Shown here piece after piece: positions 58,965 to 64,000 of a stretch of 64,000 nucleotides of DNA; positions within the stretch are counted from its first letter, which is position 1; every line of letters starts with the position of its first letter. This DNA comes from Turritopsis dohrnii (taxonomy: Eukaryota > Cnidaria > Hydrozoa > Anthoathecata > Oceaniidae): assembly GCA_027922465.2 (NCBI GenBank), contig BQMF02000021.1:186001-250000 (forward strand). Direction: 5' to 3'. The notes under the pieces are model-generated. The model saw only the letters and a list, made by a program, of their open reading frames with translations, was not told the DNA's origin and did no database searches. The position numbers and the translations under genes were made by a program.

Positions 58965-61900
58965 ATGAAGAAAATTTGTCGATTTTCTGTACGTAATTTG
59001 CTGTTACTTGGTTTAATATGTGTGTTGGCATTGTATGTCTTAACACTTGTGCGCATGGATGCATATATGAAGAAACATCAATCAAGCATATTTGCTTTGG
59101 TTGAAGAAAATTTTGAAGCAGAATTAGAAAAGGAAGTTCAAGACAAAGAAGTTAAGACAATTGCAAAGATAAAACAAGGTTAATAATTGCATTGCATCAA
59201 TAGATCTGTGTATCAATAGATCTGTCATTATACATTATTGTCATTAGAAGATTTCATAGAAGATTTCAGTTGGCCTGTTTTAGAATCTTCACCAAGATTT
59301 GTATGATATTTTTCTTTTAAATGTTTTGATAAGAAGCCTGGGGTTATGGATGAGCTTTGAATGCAAGAACCACAAATAACTGTAACCAATATTATAATAA
59401 ATCGAGATGTTTTTTAAGTTGTGGTGTAACGATATCGTGCCATAATATGGAATAATGATCTTATCATTGCTAAATTACTATTTCTTTTTTTTTCATACTG
59501 GAGCTGAGTGACATCAAACGGACTCTATGGGAAAAAGTGTATTATTAATTTTCTGATGTCAAAAGCATCTGTAATTTTATGAAAACTTATGATTTTTTTA
59601 CTATTATACAAGTATAAATTACATCAATACATCAAAAATATAATTTTACTGTTGATAGAGTTTCCTGCTGTAGATGTCTCCAAATTTATGTGTGCAAACT
59701 TTGTTAACTTTTTGCTTTCAAATTTAATTTAGTTACACCTGTATTTGTCAAGAAAGAATTATTGCGGAACACTATACAAAAAGATACAAAACCAACCTGT
59801 ACAATAAAACAACACCCATTTTTCCCTTTATGCGGTGAAAAGATGCAAGTATGTATCATTTTGATGGAAAATCATTGCTATTATAATTGATAATACTGCT
59901 AATGTTTTTTATCAACTGTTTATCCATAATATCCAGAACGTAGGTCTGGTATGTAGTTCTTTCATATCTATGTATATAACTGAAACTATAATTATCAATG
60001 ATGATGTATAATAATGAGTTACTTACATTTTATGGATAAAGTTTATTATCTTTTGTTATGGATAAAATCATGCATAATTACAACGCAATGTTTCCCTTGA
60101 AAATGCTGTGTTTAAGTTTTGCGGTAACGAGGGTGGATTTAAAACTTGGACGACTTTGTAATTTCCAAGAATCTGAATGTCACTGTAGCAAAACTAAAAA
60201 CTTGAATTTTTATTAATAACAATGTATTTCAAATTTCTTCCCAGCATAGTAGAATCTTCAAGAGTTTTAGGGCAGTTTCTACCACTCAACTAGACAAACC
60301 TGTTTTATCATTGTTATCATTGAGGCCATTTTCATGTAGCACTGATTGGTCAGCATGCAGTCGTATTTGCAAATATCAGATAAGATAGGATAGACATATT
60401 TAGAAATAATTTAGAAATAATTGTTCTTTCTAATAACATAATCATTTAACTATCTTTCCTGACCATAGTTCATTAAAGCAATGTGGGGTTCTCATTGTTT
60501 TGCAGAAGTTCATAAAGTTGATGGAAGTGCTTGTTCGTTAATAAAATACATGACCGAGGTATGTTTGAGGAAGATTAGTCAACCTTTGGAATTATTACCA
60601 CCACTGTTTTTCAGTAGAAATGGATAGCTCAATAGTCAAAAGGTCTAAATATCACAAGTCCATTTGTTTGAAATGTTAACTTTTTGTAAATTGCACATTC
60701 AATATGCTTTCAATGCACTTTCAATGGCCTATTTGAATGGCATATTTCTTTTACAGGTTGAGCCTTTTTGTGCCAGTGATTCATTTCAAACACATTACAA
60801 TGAGTTTGTAAGTAATTTATATTTTGAATTTTGCATTTCTCTAGTGCATATGTTTTTGATTATCGGATACTCCTTTTAAGGCCACTCCTAGATTTGATAT
60901 TGATGGTCTTTTGAATCTTATGCCTGGTGACATGTTCAACTGGATGAAAGAACGAGCCAAACTTTTGTGGGATGATTGGGTGGAAGCTGGCAAGTGGTTT
61001 CTCAAACTCAAACAAAAATGGAAGAAGAAAAAGGTTTGCTCACTTTACATATCGAAAAGTTTTTTTTGGAATTTAAATCAAATTTGGCTAAATGCTTCAG
61101 TCAAACTTGTCTATAACAGCCACTGAAACCCTCTCATACATGATTGTTTTAACAAGTGGTCCTTTCTTTCAGTGAGCTTCCTGCCAATTTGAGTTGCTGG
61201 TTAGGAATTGCTAGAAATGATTTGTTACATAAATTTGTTTACAATTTTCTTCTATGAATGAATTGATAAAAGAATTTAATGTCACTTTGGAACAATATGC
61301 ATGTTAGTTTCAATTGTAGGTTATTACATTTCTTGGTTCCATGGGATTCCAACCACATATCATGCAGCTTGCCGGTAAAGGTGGTCCGCTTGGGGAGCTG
61401 GTACAGTGGACTGATCTCATAGCAGGCTTGTATATTCTTGGCCATGACGTACAAGTGACCTTAAATACATCTGAACTAAGGTAAAAAGTCAGTTATTTCA
61501 GATCAAAGATTCAATGCTTGCAATGTAGATAACACTTACTGTGTTTACTTCTATGTTAAGGTTTATGGAACACTAAAAAACAGTTTTCCATTAGTATCCT
61601 TTTGAGCACCACAAAATTTATCCCCTACAACGTGCCTCTATCTAATAATCGAGATACTGTTATAAACATACTGGAATTTCTAAATGCCTGACACCTAATT
61701 ACGTTATATTGTTTGTAGTTCTTTAGATAAAGACGATAAAGACGGCTGTGCCGCCATACCAACAAAAAAGCTTGGTGTTGATGTGATTTATACAGACGTC
61801 AATGGAGTTATTATGATTGCACGGTCTAAAGGTTATGCTTCTTCCGGCAAGTACAGGTAAGTGGTTCTAAAAAGAAGCATTGAAAATTTATCATGTGTGA

Positions 61901-63734
61901 GAAGTTTATTGAGATGATAGTATAAAAATCTGTTGGAGTATTGTATAGTAGAGTAACATCCTTATGAAGTTTTAAATTTCTGTACCAGCAAAAGAGACTT
62001 TTTTAATGGTTCTTTCTCTTGATGGTTAAAATGAAAAAGTTTGTCTAGTTGATTCATGATCTGCAATGTTGCCTATGTTGCCTATGCCTATTTTGCGGTG
62101 AAGAAGGTAAGGTGCTATGTGGATTATCTTAATGCAAGCATGTAATTGAATGCATAGACTTTATTTAATTTATGAAGGTTGTGATAAATGAAAAGTTCTA
62201 CCATGAAGGTCCTAGGTCATGATAAGATCAATCCTTTCCTTTATCTGAGTTTATTTACTTATTTTTTAATTTGAAATATTTGTACAGGTTTAAATGACTT
62301 TAGTGTAAAATAAAAAGACATAATAGATTTTTTTTGTGTTAGGGATAAGGGATATAGATTATAAAACTATATATGCTATGGAACAAGTTTAGGGAAAAAT
62401 CAATTCTCAATGTGCAATGTTAAGTAAATTTTGCTGTTATAGTCATCTTAGATATAAAGTGAACAGGGTCTTTGATCTGAATTACACTAGAAATAAATAA
62501 CTTGCTTGTATGTGTTTCAATCTAAATGACTTTCGGCATTTTTTTATTCTATCTTTAAAATGTAATATATGTTCATATTTTTGCTTAATAGGTGTATGTA
62601 TCGAGTTCTTGATTCGTTTGGTACATATCCTGAATTCAACTACCCCGCATACCCTCATAAAATTCCTGGTGGAAGATCTGATTGGGCTAATCACAACCTA
62701 CTGCCAATGCAGTTTCTGACTTTGTATCGTAAGTAGTGATCTTATGCAATAATAGTCCTTACAAAGTGAAAATTGCTTTATAAGTGAGAGTGTTGTCATG
62801 GAAAGGCTTTGTTTGGGATGTTGGTGGAATGACATTCCATTCCTATTTCTTCTCAAGAGGTAAAGTTTTGCAGTGCTCTTAAGGGAAAGTTCTTCATCAT
62901 TACAATTGAATTCTTACTAAACATGGCTTTTGATGTGTAATGCTGACCAGAAAGCATACCTTGTTGACTCAAAAAATAAAAGATTTTTTGACAGCAAGGA
63001 TAAAATCTTATAGCTTATTATACTTCAATTTGTTTGTAAGATCATTCGATTCTACTTCTCTTTAGCTCATACGCAAGACAACTCTTTCCTTGGCTTCGTT
63101 GTTGGCAGTAACGAAAAAGCTCGTCAAAAGACAGTTTTAAAGAAAGACAAAGCACTTCTTTATGCCAAACTTTCATACTACTTCGAGTCAAAGGTGACAT
63201 TGCTTCTGTTTTTTTCTTTTAGTAAAAGGGAAAAAATTTCCTAAAAAAAATTATGAATGTTATCATTGGATTATTAATGTTTACTTGAACTCTGACTGTC
63301 CATTATCAATGTGGATCCTGCAAATGTTCTACAATTTTTCAAACCTTCTACAAGCCCCTCTATAGTCTACGTTAGGTATCGTATTGCTTCAACGGTCCAA
63401 CTAGACAGTACCCATCTAACACCAGGTCACCAGTTGGTTATATGTAAAAGCTCGCTTATTTTAATGCTATGTCTAAGAGTTCAAACTTTTCAACATAAAC
63501 TTCAGAAAATTATTTGAAGCTGATTTTGGAAAGTTATCTCAATGTTGGAACCATTGGATTTACTAAAAGGAATTTCCTTTTTAACCAATAGGATAATAGT
63601 CGAATAGTCTCTTTAGTATTCAGTTGAAACGAGGACTTCATTTGTGAAATTTTATCATTATCTTTTGTCAGGAATTGATTGACTATCTGAAAACTATCAG
63701 CGAATATTTCGAAATACATGCTACAACGGTTGGT
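58965..63734 (+). CDS. MGAT5: MGAT5 (N-acetylglucosaminyltransferase V), 5' part; runs off the window
   Basis: A Golgi type II enzyme that adds beta-1,6-GlcNAc to the alpha-1,6 mannose of N-glycans. Exons read: 58965-59178, 59733-59848, 60506-60558, 60757-60807, 60881-61033, 61320-61480, 61719-61856, 62592-62728, 63066-63193, 63672-63734. A short cytosolic tail and signal anchor (residues about 11-28) open the protein. Recognisable blocks: VDGSACSLIKYMTEVEPFC, KGGPLGELVQWTDLIAGLY and LGHDV (start of the catalytic GT18 region), CMYRVLDSFGT-PEFN, PHTQDNSFLGFVVG and YFEIHATTVG, in the same order as in human MGAT5. The donor-binding C-terminal half lies beyond 64000. One junction fails: exon 59733-59848 ends in phase 0 but 60506-60558 needs one incoming base. 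About 16 residues present in human are missing there, so a small exon in between is unrecognised. Confidence 0.85.
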
Positions 63735-64000
63735 GTAAGTAGATTTAAGTATAATTATGTATAATTATGTATAAATATGTACAATATGTATAATTATGTA
63801 GATTTATGTATAATTATGTATAATTATGTATATTTATGTATAATTATGTATATTTATGTCTTATTAAATAACAACTAAAGTTATTCGTTATTCGAGATGT
63901 AATAACATTTTTCGTGTAGCGCAATGATATTCATGCTCCGTCGTCCCTTTTTCCTTTTTGTGGCGTTACGTCACTCACTGGACATCAGTGTACCTCATTA
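63735..64000. repeat. MGAT5 intron with (TATAATTATG)n minisatellite
   Basis: From about 63750 to 63860 runs an imperfect tandem of TATAATTATG/TATATTTATG words. The rest of the intron to the window edge shows nothing else. Confidence 0.7.

Overview
The window is animal nuclear DNA, AT-rich, with spliced genes (GT-AG introns of about 100 to 2,700 bp), tRNA-derived SINEs, a LINE fragment, many small inverted-repeat transposons and one intact Kolobok-type DNA transposon. The gene set (TMEM170, purine nucleoside phosphorylase, an ERp29/PDI-D protein, PIG-S, MGAT5) is metazoan. The repeat style suggests a non-vertebrate, perhaps a cnidarian, but I cannot name the species.

Layout. About 1-18.6 kb holds no recognisable host gene and is built from repeats: an element with minisatellite arms (2.1-3.6 kb), two copies of a TTCTTAT-rich MITE (one broken by a LINE insertion with a 20-bp target duplication), a tRNA-derived SINE, a 170-bp tandem array of about 13-14 units with a hairpin at each unit junction (10.8-13.2 kb), and a 2.75-kb Kolobok-like transposon with a full-length 617-aa transposase on the minus strand (13.3-16.0 kb). 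From 18.6 kb to the right edge every recognisable host gene lies on the plus strand: TMEM170 (3 exons), a seven-bladed WD40 protein with an unusual C-terminal tail (7 exons), purine nucleoside phosphorylase copy A (6 exons), a broken duplicate of its last exon, a 3-kb nest of transposons, purine nucleoside phosphorylase copy B (6 exons, same intron positions), a single-thioredoxin ERp29/PDI-D-like ER protein (9 exons), an intronless PIG-S, and the 5' part of MGAT5, which runs off the right edge.

The genes do not form a pathway as a block. The two PNP genes are ancient tandem duplicates for purine salvage. The last three genes all act in the ER/Golgi secretory route (disulfide/folding factor, GPI-anchor transfer, N-glycan branching), which may be coincidence. 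Exon limits were read by hand from splice sites and reading phase, and the phases close for every junction except one in MGAT5.

The most notable observations are: a redox-type CGHC active site in a protein with ERp29 architecture and a KEEL tail; a sharply bounded near-identical tract of about 113 bp in the last exon of two otherwise diverged PNP genes (gene conversion); a 1.7-kb element whose left arm is a roughly 208-bp palindrome of AGGATCCT units; a 28-bp-armed hairpin with telomere-like repeats in its loop; and the hairpin-jointed 170-bp array.
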